Shown piece by piece: positions 54,027-63,222 of a stretch of DNA of 64,000 bases (within the stretch, counting starts at the first letter, position 1; each line of letters starts with the position of its first letter). The notes under the pieces were generated by a model. That model ran no database searches. It was not told where the DNA came from and worked only from the letters and a program-made list of their open reading frames with translations. Where the stretch lies: positions 1 to 64,000 of the forward strand of contig SHZW01000001.1 in assembly GCA_009692155.1 (NCBI GenBank), in the 5' to 3' direction. A program made the translations under genes and the position numbers. The DNA comes from Nitrospiraceae bacterium. Lineage in GTDB: Bacteria; Nitrospirota; Nitrospiria; Nitrospirales; Nitrospiraceae.

Positions 54027-55148
54027 GTGGCTAAGCGCGACTATTACGATACCCTCGGCGTCGATCGGAACGCGTCCGATGACGAGTTGAAAAAAGCCTA
54101 CCGCAAGCTCGCCCGCCAGCATCATCCCGATCTCCAGACCGGCGACCAGCAAAAAAAGACGTCCGAAGAGAAATTCAAGGAAGTCAACGAAGCCTACGAA
54201 GTGCTGAGCGATCAAGGCAAACGCCAACGCTACGACACGTTCGGCCATGCCGGAGGGCAACAGGGCTCCGGCGGCGGCTTCGAGGGGTTCGATTTTGGAC
54301 GAGGCGGAGGCGGTGCCGATATCTTCGGCGACATCTTCGAGGATTTCTTCGGCGGCAGGCGGTCGCGCACGGAACGCGGCGCCGACCTCCAGTACAATCT
54401 CGAGATCTCGTTCGAGGAGGCGATCTACGGCAAGGACGTCAAACTCAAAATCCCCCGATGGGAAAAGTGCCAGGAGTGCAACGGCTCGGGCGCGCGGTCG
54501 AGCACCGGCGTCAAGACCTGCCCCGGATGCCGGGGCACGGGACAACTGCGCTTCCAGCAGGGATTCTTCAGCGTGAGCCGCCCGTGCAGCCAATGCGAAG
54601 GCAGCGGCCACATTATCACGGAGCCGTGCAACACCTGCCGCGGGGAAAAACGCGTCCACCGCGAGCGGACGCTGTCCGTGACCATCCCGGCCGGCATCGA
54701 AACCGGCATGCGCCTGCGACTGTCGCACGAAGGTGAAGGTGGGAACAATGGCGGACCGGCCGGAGATCTCTACGTCGCCGTCACAGTCAAACCGCATCCG
54801 ATTTTTACCCGGCAGGACACCGACATTATCTGCGACGTGCCGGTCAGCTTCGTGACTGCGGCACTTGGCGGCAAGGTGGCCATCCCCACGCTGACCGGCG
54901 AGACGATCATCAAGGTTCCATCCGGCACGCAGCACGACAAACTGCTGCGCTTGAAGGGCCTGGGCGTACCGAGTCTCAAACACAGCCGGCGCGCCGGCGA
55001 TCAGATCATCAGGGTCAAGGTCGAAATTCCCACCAAACTGACGGCCAAGCAAAAGGACATTCTGGCCGAATTCGCCAAGGAAAGCGGGATGTCGCTGGAT
55101 AAGGATGGCGACGGGTTTTTTGAAAAGATGCGAGATTACTTCGAGTGA
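54027..55148 (+). CDS. dnaJ: chaperone DnaJ (Hsp40)
   Basis: 373 aa. A J-domain with HPD (RQHHPDLQTG), a Gly/Phe linker and four zinc repeats (CQECNGSG, CPGCRGTG, CSQCEGSG, CNTCRGEK). C-terminal substrate domains follow. It stimulates DnaK ATPase. GTG 54027 (MAKRDYYDTLGV) is the natural start; 54012 in the track adds five codons. No good ribosome site is visible, because the preceding palindrome occupies that space. Confidence 0.96.
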   Translation: MAKRDYYDTLGVDRNASDDELKKAYRKLARQHHPDLQTGDQQKKTSEEKFKEVNEAYEVLSDQGKRQRYDTFGHAGGQQGSGGGFEGFDFGRGGGGADIFGDIFEDFFGGRRSRTERGADLQYNLEISFEEAIYGKDVKLKIPRWEKCQECNGSGARSSTGVKTCPGCRGTGQLRFQQGFFSVSRPCSQCEGSGHIITEPCNTCRGEKRVHRERTLSVTIPAGIETGMRLRLSHEGEGGNNGGPAGDLYVAVTVKPHPIFTRQDTDIICDVPVSFVTAALGGKVAIPTLTGETIIKVPSGTQHDKLLRLKGLGVPSLKHSRRAGDQIIRVKVEIPTKLTAKQKDILAEFAKESGMSLDKDGDGFFEKMRDYFE

Positions 55149-55158
55149 GCGACCAAGC

Positions 55159-55268
55159 GTGAAAGGTGAAACGTGAAAGGTAAAAAGTTCTTGCGGCACC
55201 TTCTGTCAAACCCCGTGACGCGCACCTCTCCTTACTTTTCACTTTTCACTTTTCACTTTTAACTTCTC
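55159..55268. repeat. intergenic quasi-repeat palindrome H
   Basis: The left arm GTGAAAGGTGAAACGTGAAA followed by GGTAAAAAGTT, and the right arm CTTTTCACTTTTCACTTTTC-like, are near reverse complements about 40 nt apart. The unit GTGAAAGGT is repeated at least three times per arm. Same lexicon as 24691. It separates dnaJ and rsmE. Confidence 0.7.
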
Positions 55269-55273
55269 AGAAG

Positions 55274-56014
55274 ATGCCCGTCTTCTTCATCACGGCCGAT
55301 CAGATCCAAAACGGAACTGTGACGATTGCAGGCGATCTCCTGAACCATCTTCGCGCCAGCCTGCGCGTTCACGCCGGCGAGCGGATCTGGGCCGGCGACG
55401 AGCACCGGCGGCGCTACCTCATCGAGATCGTGCACATGGACCGCCGGACCCTGCGCGGAAATGTCGTCGAACAGCGTACCGGAGCAGCACCGTCAACCTC
55501 ACCTATTCTGATCGGGCAAGCCATCCTGAAGGGAGAGCGGATGGACTGGGCCATCCAAAAAACCACGGAACTCGGCGCCGCAGCCATTATCCCTCTGGTA
55601 ACCGAGCAAACGGTTGTCCGGCCGAAGCAGGCGCGCATCAACGCACAGCAGGAGCGCTGGCAACGGATTGCTCTCGAGGCGGCGCAGCAGTCTGAGCGGT
55701 GGGATGTGCCGACATTCGGCACTCCCTGCACCGCCATGGAGTTCTTTTCAACCCCTCATCTGGCGGCGCTTAAATTGATTTTGAGCGAACGGGAAACCGG
55801 GCAGAGTCTTCGTTCCGTTCCTCTTCCCTCCTCACCTGAGAACGCAATCGCACTGGCGATCGGCCCTGAAGGCGGGTGGCGGGATGAGGAATTGGCCCAG
55901 GCCTGCGCAAGCAATTTTCTTTCTGTCACGCTGGGCACAAGAATTTTGCGTGGCGAGACCGCCGCACTGGCTGCCTTAAGCGTGCTACAAAGCCGGCTGG
56001 GAGAGCTTGGGTGA
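55274..56014 (+). CDS. rsmE: 16S rRNA m3U1498 methyltransferase RsmE
   Basis: 246 aa SPOUT methyltransferase. A PUA-like N-terminal domain is followed by KGERMDWAIQKTTELGAAAI and VRPKQARI near the middle. The SAM knot is ALAIGPEGGWRDEEL and TLGTRILRGETAALAAL. It methylates U1498 in the 30S decoding region. Last gene of the grpE-dnaK-dnaJ run, an arrangement known from many genomes. Confidence 0.93.
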   Translation: MPVFFITADQIQNGTVTIAGDLLNHLRASLRVHAGERIWAGDEHRRRYLIEIVHMDRRTLRGNVVEQRTGAAPSTSPILIGQAILKGERMDWAIQKTTELGAAAIIPLVTEQTVVRPKQARINAQQERWQRIALEAAQQSERWDVPTFGTPCTAMEFFSTPHLAALKLILSERETGQSLRSVPLPSSPENAIALAIGPEGGWRDEELAQACASNFLSVTLGTRILRGETAALAALSVLQSRLGELG

Positions 56015-56020
56015 AAGTAC

Positions 56021-56094
56021 GATTTGGTGATCTGGTGATTGGGCGAATTTCAGGAACTTCGCCAAATCAACACATCACGAAATCACCAAATTCC
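56021..56094. repeat. intergenic quasi-repeat palindrome I
   Basis: The left arm GATTTGGTGATCTGGTGATT followed by GGGCGAA, and a right arm with TTCGCCAAATCAACACATCA and CGAAATCACCAAATTCC, pair imperfectly. Units are GATTTGGTGAT-like. It lies between convergent rsmE and the Ycf48-like gene. Confidence 0.6.
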
Positions 56095-57092
56095 TATTGT
56101 GCGGTGATTTGCAGAATCGTGCCCTGCTCGCCGGCCGCCCACCCCTGCGCGGGATTGGAAAACGAGAGTCCAAAGAGCGTCGTTTTTGTCGCCTGGGTGG
56201 TCACTTCATTCCAACTGAATCCCGCATCCACCGTTCTGAAAATCGTTCCCCGCTCACCGACGATCCACCCCGCTTGAGGACTGGAAAACCGGACTCGCAG
56301 CAGATCCGCGGGCCGCGTACAGGTCCTGACGCAGACCATCGCGCGATCGATCCATTGCTGCCCGCCATCCGTCGTCTGATACAGCGCGCCAGCGTTGCCA
56401 ACCGCCCATCCCGCATTGACATCGGTGAAAAAGACGTCGAAAAACGTTGCGGCATTGTCGGTCTCGTGCGACCGCCAGGTCGTTCCCCCGTCGGCCGTCA
56501 CCAGGATCGTGCCTAATGCGCCGACCGCGCCGCCATAAGCCGAATCCACGAAATGCACGGCATACAGGATGGCATTGCTGCCGCTGACTTGATCATCCCA
56601 ATGTGCGCCGCCGTCGGTCGTGTGCAGGATCGTCCCGCTCGCGCCCACGGTCCATCCGACGGACGCCGTCAGAAAAAAGACGCCGTACAGAGCCGACTGC
56701 GTGCCGCTTTGTTGCGCAGTCCATTTCTCTCCACCGTCGGACGAATGGAGAATGACCCCGTTTGCCCCGACGGCCCACCCCTGCTGCCGGTCGGTAAACG
56801 ACACGCCAGTGAGCAGCGCGGTCGTCCCGCTCGGAACGGCTTTCCACCGTTTTCCCCCGTCGCTGGTTTTGAGAATCGTCCCGCCGGTTCCCACCGCCCA
56901 CCCGAGCGCGGCGTCACGAACATGGACGCCCATCAGATTGGCGGAGGTCCCGCTCTTTTGGATGGTGGTCGCCACGCGAGGCGCCGGCGCATCAGCCGCC
57001 AGGACGACGCCGGTCGCCATGCAGCAGGACACAATCGCCGCCACGATGCATTGCAAGCCTGCGCGCGTGAGGATGGAAGAGATTGGTGTCAC
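56094..57092 (-). CDS. Ycf48-like beta-propeller protein
   Basis: 332 aa with a signal peptide (CIVAAIVSCCMATGVVLAAD). The rest is a propeller built of repeats like GWAVGTGGTILKTSDGGKRW. At least six blades show the (S/T)DGGxxW motif of the photosystem II stability factor/BNR group. In non-photosynthetic bacteria the role is unknown. GTG 57092 overlaps the stop of the IPT-repeat gene as GTGA, so the pair is coupled and probably acts together outside the inner membrane. Confidence 0.82.
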   Translation of the reverse strand: MTPISSILTRAGLQCIVAAIVSCCMATGVVLAADAPAPRVATTIQKSGTSANLMGVHVRDAALGWAVGTGGTILKTSDGGKRWKAVPSGTTALLTGVSFTDRQQGWAVGANGVILHSSDGGEKWTAQQSGTQSALYGVFFLTASVGWTVGASGTILHTTDGGAHWDDQVSGSNAILYAVHFVDSAYGGAVGALGTILVTADGGTTWRSHETDNAATFFDVFFTDVNAGWAVGNAGALYQTTDGGQQWIDRAMVCVRTCTRPADLLRVRFSSPQAGWIVGERGTIFRTVDAGFSWNEVTTQATKTTLFGLSFSNPAQGWAAGEQGTILQITAQ

Positions 57093-58750
57093 GGAACGGT
57101 GTTGGCTTCCGGCCTGGTGTCCGTAAACATGCTCTGGTTCGGCAAGCCGCGCGCCAGAATCGTGAACGTCCCCGCTTCGGCTGTCACCCACTGTTTGGTG
57201 GTGCAACAGGAGCCGTCAGGTTTGACGTCCCACGACCCGCGCCGGACAAGCAGCGGCCCGGTAGCGAGGTCCGTATTGAACTCGTTCTTTTTCCCGATGC
57301 CGAAGAGATGCCGTCTCGGCACCCGCACTTGAATTTCCGTATCCGACCACGCCACGATGACACCGGCCTGGTTATTGAACAGCACTTCGGTGCGGGCGAT
57401 ATTTTCGCCGAATTCATACGGCACCGAGTCATGTCCAGCTTCGTTCAGGCCCGGCTGAGTCTGCTCCGCCGTTTTTAGAAATGTCCCGAACCCGGACCCT
57501 TTAATCGTCACAATTTCATCCAAACCGGCGGAGGTCGGCGCATAGGAAGCCACGGTGGGCGCGCTCACCGTGAAGCGGCCGGCTTCCGTCGTGATCAAGC
57601 CGCGTTCGGCGCAGCAGGAACCGTCCGCTTTGGGCTTCGTGCCGCCCCGCTTGACCACCACCGGCCCGCTTTTCGCGCTGAACGTCACCCAGACGTCGAT
57701 TTTATCATCATGCCAACGATAGACGACCGCCGGCACGCCGCCGATTTCGACGACGTTTTCCCCTCTGTTGAAGTCCGTGAAGGAGAACGGCGTCGATCCG
57801 CTCTCGGAGTAAAACCCAAAATTCTCACCGGCAATCCGCAGCAACGTTCCGATCGGCCCGCTCGACACCGACAAGCCGGTGGCTTTCGGCGTCGCCACCG
57901 AGAACGTGCCCACTATCCGCCGCGTGTCCCCCTTCTTGAGCACCAGCGGACCGCTGGTTGCGTCCAGGGGCACGTGCGCGACCACGAGCACGTCCGTCCA
58001 CTGGGCAATGGCGCCAGGATGGCCGTTAAACAGCAGTTGATCGCCGGGCGCCTTGACGCCGAATCCCTGGCCGAAGATCACAACTTTCGTGCCGATCGGC
58101 CCACTGAGCGGATCGGCACGAATCGCCGGAATGACCGTGAGCGGAGCCGGATTGCTCAGGCTGTACTCCACCTGCGCGCAGCAGGACCCGTCTGGCAGAG
58201 GATCGGAAGACGCCAGCCGCACGACCACGTGACCGGAGACGGCGGTGCCTGGCACTTCGACTTCGATCTTGTCGTCACGCCAGCGTCTGATTTTGGTTGT
58301 GGCGCCGCCGATCACGACGTCATTGACGCCGAACATGGTATTGGGATCACGCGATCCGGCCGTGGTGCCAAAGTGCTCCCCTACGACCTGCAGCACGCCC
58401 CCAGGTTCGACCTCGGCCGGAGAAACCGAGCGAATGGTCGGCTGCTGCGCGGTAAACGCGCCGGCCGTGATCGTCTTTTTGCCGCTGACGACCGTGACCG
58501 GTCCGCTGGTCGCTCGCAACGGAACTTTGACCGCGATGAGTTCGGAGTCCCACTGCTGCACCAGCGCCGGCAGCCCATTGAAGAACACGCGGTTGTCGCG
58601 GGTCGATTTAAAAGATCCGAATCCCTTTCCTGAAATAACGACGGTGGCGCCGGGTGGTGCGGCCTGTGGCGACAGACCGTTCTCAGCCAATGCCGGCGAC
58701 GCCAGGCCGACCAGCAAACACCCCATCCACGCGAATACCGTCAAACGCAT
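57089..58750 (-). CDS. exported IPT/TIG-repeat protein with DGSCC motifs
   Basis: 553 aa. ATG 58750 follows GGGAG, and the signal peptide is WMGCLLVGLASPALA. Five immunoglobulin-like IPT/TIG repeats follow, each with a GxxFG turn (SGKGFGSF, GEHFGTT, GQGFGVK, GENFGFY, GSGFGTF). Three blocks carry a PDGSCC or ADGSCC vicinal-cysteine motif that is not usual for IPT domains. It is likely periplasmic or on the cell surface and paired with the Ycf48-like protein. Confidence 0.78.
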   Translation of the reverse strand: MRLTVFAWMGCLLVGLASPALAENGLSPQAAPPGATVVISGKGFGSFKSTRDNRVFFNGLPALVQQWDSELIAVKVPLRATSGPVTVVSGKKTITAGAFTAQQPTIRSVSPAEVEPGGVLQVVGEHFGTTAGSRDPNTMFGVNDVVIGGATTKIRRWRDDKIEVEVPGTAVSGHVVVRLASSDPLPDGSCCAQVEYSLSNPAPLTVIPAIRADPLSGPIGTKVVIFGQGFGVKAPGDQLLFNGHPGAIAQWTDVLVVAHVPLDATSGPLVLKKGDTRRIVGTFSVATPKATGLSVSSGPIGTLLRIAGENFGFYSESGSTPFSFTDFNRGENVVEIGGVPAVVYRWHDDKIDVWVTFSAKSGPVVVKRGGTKPKADGSCCAERGLITTEAGRFTVSAPTVASYAPTSAGLDEIVTIKGSGFGTFLKTAEQTQPGLNEAGHDSVPYEFGENIARTEVLFNNQAGVIVAWSDTEIQVRVPRRHLFGIGKKNEFNTDLATGPLLVRRGSWDVKPDGSCCTTKQWVTAEAGTFTILARGLPNQSMFTDTRPEANTVP

Positions 58751-58878
58751 GCGCACTGCTCCCGGTTTAACCTGTTCGAACATGTCCGGCATGGCGATTT
58801 TTCTGGCGCGACAGGTGGCACAACGAGGCAACTGCAGGCGTGTCGCGAAACGCACAACTCGTGGTCTGACTATAACAA

Positions 58879-58919
58879 GCGCCTCTTTCCGCTGTCAATT
58901 TGCCACGGGAAAGAGGCGC
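58879..58919 (-). terminator. hairpin downstream of the RidA gene
   Basis: GCGCCTCTTTCC and GGAAAGAGGCGC form a 12-bp perfect stem with a 17-nt loop. On the minus strand it is followed by TTGTTATAG, a weak U-rich tail. Confidence 0.6.
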
Positions 58920-58924
58920 GTCTA

Positions 58925-58973
58925 GGGTTGGGCGGGTGAGATAGTGGGTGCGACAACGCCTAGGGTGGGCGGG
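58925..58973 (+). other. G-quadruplex-prone direct repeat
   Basis: Two copies of CTAGGGT(T)GGGCGGGTG. The first includes GGGTTGGGCGGG with a fourth GGG nine nt on, meeting the usual G3+ pattern. The second adds three more G-tracts. It lies just after the RidA stop. Confidence 0.45.
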
Positions 58974-58984
58974 TGTAATTGTGC

Positions 58985-59449
58985 CTAGAGCTTGACCTGC
59001 ACGATCAACTCAATTTCAATCGGCGCATTGAGCGGTAACTCGGCAGCCCCAAGCGCCACGCGCGCGTGCTGGCCGGCCTCGCCGAATATCTTCACCAGCA
59101 GATCGGAGGCTCCGTTAATGACCGCCGGATGCTGGACAAATCCATCAGCGGACGCCACATGGCCGGTCATGCGCACGATTTTTTTGACCCGATCGAGCGT
59201 GCCCAATTCATGGCGGACGATCGCCAGCGCATTCAGCAGCGTCACTCGAGCGGCCTCATATCCCTGCTCCACCGTCAACTCCCGTCCGAGTTTCCCCTCG
59301 AAGGCCAGCTTGCCGTCACGAAACGGAATCACCCCGCTCAGAAACAGCAATTCGCCGGCAAGCACCGCCGGAATGTAGGTCGCCACCGGTTTGGGGGGAG
59401 CCGGCAGCGTGAGGCCCAGTTCGATCAACGTGCGCTCAAAGGACATCAC
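58985..59449 (-). CDS. RidA/YjgF-family enamine deaminase-like protein
   Basis: 154 aa of the longer YjgF-like branch. Features are LFLSGVIPFRDGKLAFEGKLGRE, a central ARVTLLNALAIVRHEL helix and C-terminal HARVALGAAELPLNAPIEIELIV. The conserved arginine of RidA is in HARVALG. It would hydrolyse reactive enamine/imine intermediates from PLP enzymes. Confidence 0.88.
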   Translation of the reverse strand: MMSFERTLIELGLTLPAPPKPVATYIPAVLAGELLFLSGVIPFRDGKLAFEGKLGRELTVEQGYEAARVTLLNALAIVRHELGTLDRVKKIVRMTGHVASADGFVQHPAVINGASDLLVKIFGEAGQHARVALGAAELPLNAPIEIELIVQVKL

Positions 59450-59456
59450 CGCTCCT

Positions 59457-59544
59457 CGTGATCCGTAATCCGTGATGCGTTAATGGGTATTCGGTCAGGT
59501 GATTCGTGCTCACTCGCGTCACGGATCACGCATAACGCGTTACG
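59457..59544. repeat. intergenic quasi-repeat palindrome J
   Basis: The left arm CGTGATCCGTAATCCGTGAT followed by GCGTTAATG, and right arm CGCGTCACGGATCACGCATA followed by ACGCGTTACG, pair imperfectly. Units are GTGATGCGT-like, as at 24114 and 50389. It lies upstream of the RidA gene and downstream of deoB. Confidence 0.65.
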
Positions 59545-59550
59545 TTCCCT

Positions 59551-60726
59551 TTACCCCTGCATCACCACATGAAGAAAACTTTCACCCCACGCGAGACGCT
59601 TGACCCCCAGGCCCTCCGCGATCGTCTGGCCAAGATCGGCAAAGCTTTTTCGCGTTCCCAGATTCACACCGTTCGCCACACGGGCGCCATACACCAGAAG
59701 CGGCACATACTCACGCGTATGGTCGGTCCCCGGCATGGTCGGATCGTTGCCGTGATCGGCTGTAATGCAGAGTAGATCGTCCTGCTGCATCCCGCCGATG
59801 ATATCCGGCAGCCGCGCATCGAACGCCTGCAACGCCCGTGCGAATCCTGCCGCATCGTTCCGATGCCCATAGAGCATGTCGAACTCGATCAGATTCGAAA
59901 AAATCAGCCCGCGCGGGATGGACCTCAGGGCCCTCAGAGTTTCTTCCAGCGTCGCCGTATCGTTTTTGGCCGGCACGGCGCGCGTGAGCCCGCGTCCCTT
60001 GAAAAGATCCTCGATCTTCCCGATCCCGATCACCGGGTAGCCGCCGGCCTTGAGCGAGTCGAGCAACGTCCGGGCCGGCGGTTCGACGGAAAAATCCCGC
60101 CGCCCATCCGTCCGTGTGAACGCGCCGGGCTCGCCGATAAACGGCCGCGCAATGACTCGCGCAACCTGGTGAGGCGGAGCCAGCAGTTTCCTTGCCGTCC
60201 GGCACATACAGTACAACTCCTCGACCGGAATCACCCGCTCGTGCGCGGCAATCTGGAAGACGCTATCGGCGCTGGTATAGACGATCGGCGACCCGGTTTG
60301 GAGATGTTGCACGCCCATCTCCCCGATGATGGTCGTCCCTGAGGCGGCGTAGTTGCCGAGAGTTTTTCGTCCGACCGCCTGCTGAAACGACTCGATGACG
60401 TCCGGAGGGAAGCCATTCGGATACGTCGGAAAGGGTTTCTCCAGCACGACGCCCATCATTTCCCAATGGCCGGTCGTCGAATCTTTCCCCTTGGACAACG
60501 CGGCCATCCTCCCAAAACAGCCGTCTGGCTGCGACGTGCGGCGGACTCCGGCGAGCGCACCCAAATGGCCGAGCCCCAGGGCCTCCAGGTTCGGAAGGCG
60601 AAGCCCGCCGGCCGCTTCCGCCACGTGCGCGAGCGTATGCGCCCCCTCGTCGCCGTAGGCCGCCGCATCGGGTTGCGCCCCGACGCCGACTCCGTCAAGA
60701 ACGATAAGAATGACCCGGTTGACCAT
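59551..60726 (-). CDS. deoB: phosphopentomutase
   Basis: 391 aa of the alkaline-phosphatase superfamily. VILIVLDGVGVGAQPDA is the N-terminal metal site. GKDSTTGHWEMMGV carries the phosphorylated threonine. ITADHGNDPTMPGTDHTREYVPLL provides the C-terminal metal ligands. It interconverts ribose 1- and 5-phosphate. Confidence 0.95.
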   Translation of the reverse strand: MVNRVILIVLDGVGVGAQPDAAAYGDEGAHTLAHVAEAAGGLRLPNLEALGLGHLGALAGVRRTSQPDGCFGRMAALSKGKDSTTGHWEMMGVVLEKPFPTYPNGFPPDVIESFQQAVGRKTLGNYAASGTTIIGEMGVQHLQTGSPIVYTSADSVFQIAAHERVIPVEELYCMCRTARKLLAPPHQVARVIARPFIGEPGAFTRTDGRRDFSVEPPARTLLDSLKAGGYPVIGIGKIEDLFKGRGLTRAVPAKNDTATLEETLRALRSIPRGLIFSNLIEFDMLYGHRNDAAGFARALQAFDARLPDIIGGMQQDDLLCITADHGNDPTMPGTDHTREYVPLLVYGARVANGVNLGTRKSFADLGQTIAEGLGVKRLAWGESFLHVVMQG

Positions 60727-60736
60727 GCCCGTCCGT

Positions 60737-63222
60737 TTACGGCCGCGGGGCTTGTGAAGGCTTAAAACCGAAGACAGGCATGCTCATGGCGGTGCTTTCC
60801 ATCTTCAGGCGCTCGCTGGCGGCAGTGATCAACTGCTCGTTGGCTACGATTTCGTAAAACACCTGTCCGTTCTCCTTCCCGCCACTATCTGATTGCCGGT
60901 CGAAGAAACGAATCCGTCCCTCGCGCACGACCAGCCGGTGCATCGTGCCTTTCGTGTCGGGAAACCGGCCGGCATAAAAGGTGACGGGGTCCGGGGCGCC
61001 GACCACCGGCATCTCGAAACTTTGCAGCGAGATTTCCAGCTTCAATTTCTCAAAGCCGGCGGCATCGAGTTCGATCCCGTTCACGTTGTACCGCAACTCG
61101 ACCTCGCCCTTTTCCCCGCGCAAGGGATCGCCTTCGGGAATTTCATAGACCTCGACATTGAGCTGCGTCGCCGCGCGCGCCCCCGGCTGGCTGCGCTGCT
61201 TGCGCAACATCCAGGAACAGGAGGATGTTCTGTCGGCCTTGCCGATGGCGGACGAAATCATGATCGGCGTTTCACCGTCGAACAGATAGGCCGGCGCTTC
61301 CGTGCTGTAGACCAAGCCAATACCCAGCTCCAACTCAGGTAGGCCGGCTTTCCGGCAGGCGACGTTTTGCAACTGCACGACGTCCAGCAGCTGCCTGGCC
61401 AGGCCGCAGGCGCGCGCAACGCTCATGTGCTGCTCCGACGCCTCCGCATATTCCATGATGGACAGGATGACGGCGTCCCCCTCGATGAACACCTTGCCCG
61501 CCCCGTAGGTCTCCAGCAACGCATTGATCGGCGTGAAGAAATTCAGGCTGAAATGCGACGCTGGATTAAGCCCCTGCTTGCGCAGCGCCGCTGTGATGGT
61601 CGTAGACCCCCGCACGTCGGCCTTGAGAATCATATGGCCGATGACTGTCCTGGAAACCGCGCCTTCCTCCTTCGCCGCCAGAAATTCGTTCAGCGTATTG
61701 TTGGCCTTCGACAGCTTCAGATGGTTCGGATCCTCCAGTAACTGAATCTGCGACATGGCCTTCTGCATGAGGTGGTAGCTGCGAAGATCCCGTCGCAACG
61801 TCAGAAAGTCCCGCAGGAACCGCACCAGGCACGCGCGGCTTTCCTTGCCGCCGACCCGGCCCACGCGCGTCGCCGACTCATCCAGCAACTCATACGTCTC
61901 GGCGCAGTCGGCGGACGAAAACTTCTCCTTGATCCTCTGCTTGATCTCGCTCCGGCTAGCGGGGGTGGACAGATACTGATGAAATTGCTGCGCCGTCACG
62001 ACGCCGACCAGATTTTTGAACGTGGCGGCCGCTTCATAGGACGCCACGATCGATGGCGTCAACCCGCTGTCATCCGCCTGCGACTCCACCACCCTCAGAA
62101 GCCGGCGCTGGAATTTATGCTGGGCTTCCCAGGCAGACGCGGCCTGCTGGTCGTTGGCCTTCTGCGCGGCCGCAAGCTTCTGCTGCGACTGCCCGACGTC
62201 GAACAGGATATCCGAGTTGGCCGGCATGTCCGCCCACAAGTAGCTTTCCTGCGCATAGGCCATTTGCGCCTGCCCCAACACGGCCGTCGCGTCCCTGATC
62301 TTCTCTTCCAACGCCGCACCTGGGAGTCGAACTGCCCTGTCTTGGTGGCACTCTGAGTCCACCCGCGTTTCTTCTTGATCCGGTTTTGCTCGGCACTCAG
62401 GACATCGCGATCCTGTGTCGCACGGGCGAGTGTCTGCTCCACCGCCGTCACCGGTGTGCGCCGCCAGAACAGGTACAACAGAAAACGATCCAGTTGGGCA
62501 AATGAGTACAACTGGTCGGGTCCCTGCGTCACCAGGACGTAATGTTTCATGAGCAGCTCGTCGTCCATGGGACTTTCGCCAAAGAGCAGCGGATTGATCA
62601 GCACGTGCTCGGACAACGTCCACCGATCGCCATGCAGCGACTGGCGCAAATCGCCCAGCGGGCCGGCCTCGGCCTTGCGGATCTGCTCCAACACCTGGCT
62701 GCTGACCGTGTAGTGCAACTTGGCCCGGTTTCGCGTGAACCAGACCGTTTGGTCGGCCACGGCCTGCCGATCGGCGGCCGTGGTCGTGGTCGCCGCTTTG
62801 CGCAGCCGTTGTTTGGCCTGCTCCAATGCGACTTGCACATGACTAAGCACGAGCTTCAATGCCGCGGCTTGCGCCATCTCGACCAGCGGCATTGCGCTCT
62901 GCTGCTTGGCGCGATGAATCACCGCCTGGATCATCTGGCCATAGGCGCTCTTGAACTCCTCCACATCCGGAGATTTCGCGCCGCCCTGCCCGCGCCAGAG
63001 CTGATACTCCAGAAGGCCGTAGACGAGACGCACCGCCGCGTTCGTAAACGTGGGGCTCAACCGCACGTCCACGTGTACGTTGTCGATGCCCCGCGTGAAT
63101 TTCTCGAGATCGAGATTGACGGGAGTTCCCGCCTGGAGAGGAATGCCCGTATCGGCAGGCGAGATGCGTCCCCTCAGAAGAACGAGGAGTCGCCGAAAGA
63201 TTTTTGCCAGCAGTCTGATCAT
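60737..63222 (-). pseudogene. class III nucleotide-cyclase-like protein, split by one frameshift
   Basis: Two ORFs (62095-63222 and 60737-62623) overlap in different frames. Adding one G in GTGCGGCGTTGG near 62316 joins SQV to AALEEKIRDATAV and restores a protein of about 820 aa. It has an N-terminal hydrophobic stretch (LLAKIFRRLLVLLRG), a long helical region and a cyclase-like domain: LKADVRGSTTITAAL is the metal-binding segment and KVFIEGDAVILSIMEYA the second. Catalytic completeness cannot be judged by eye. Its ATG overlaps the mltG stop. A single-base error in sequencing is as likely as a real mutation. Confidence 0.7.
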
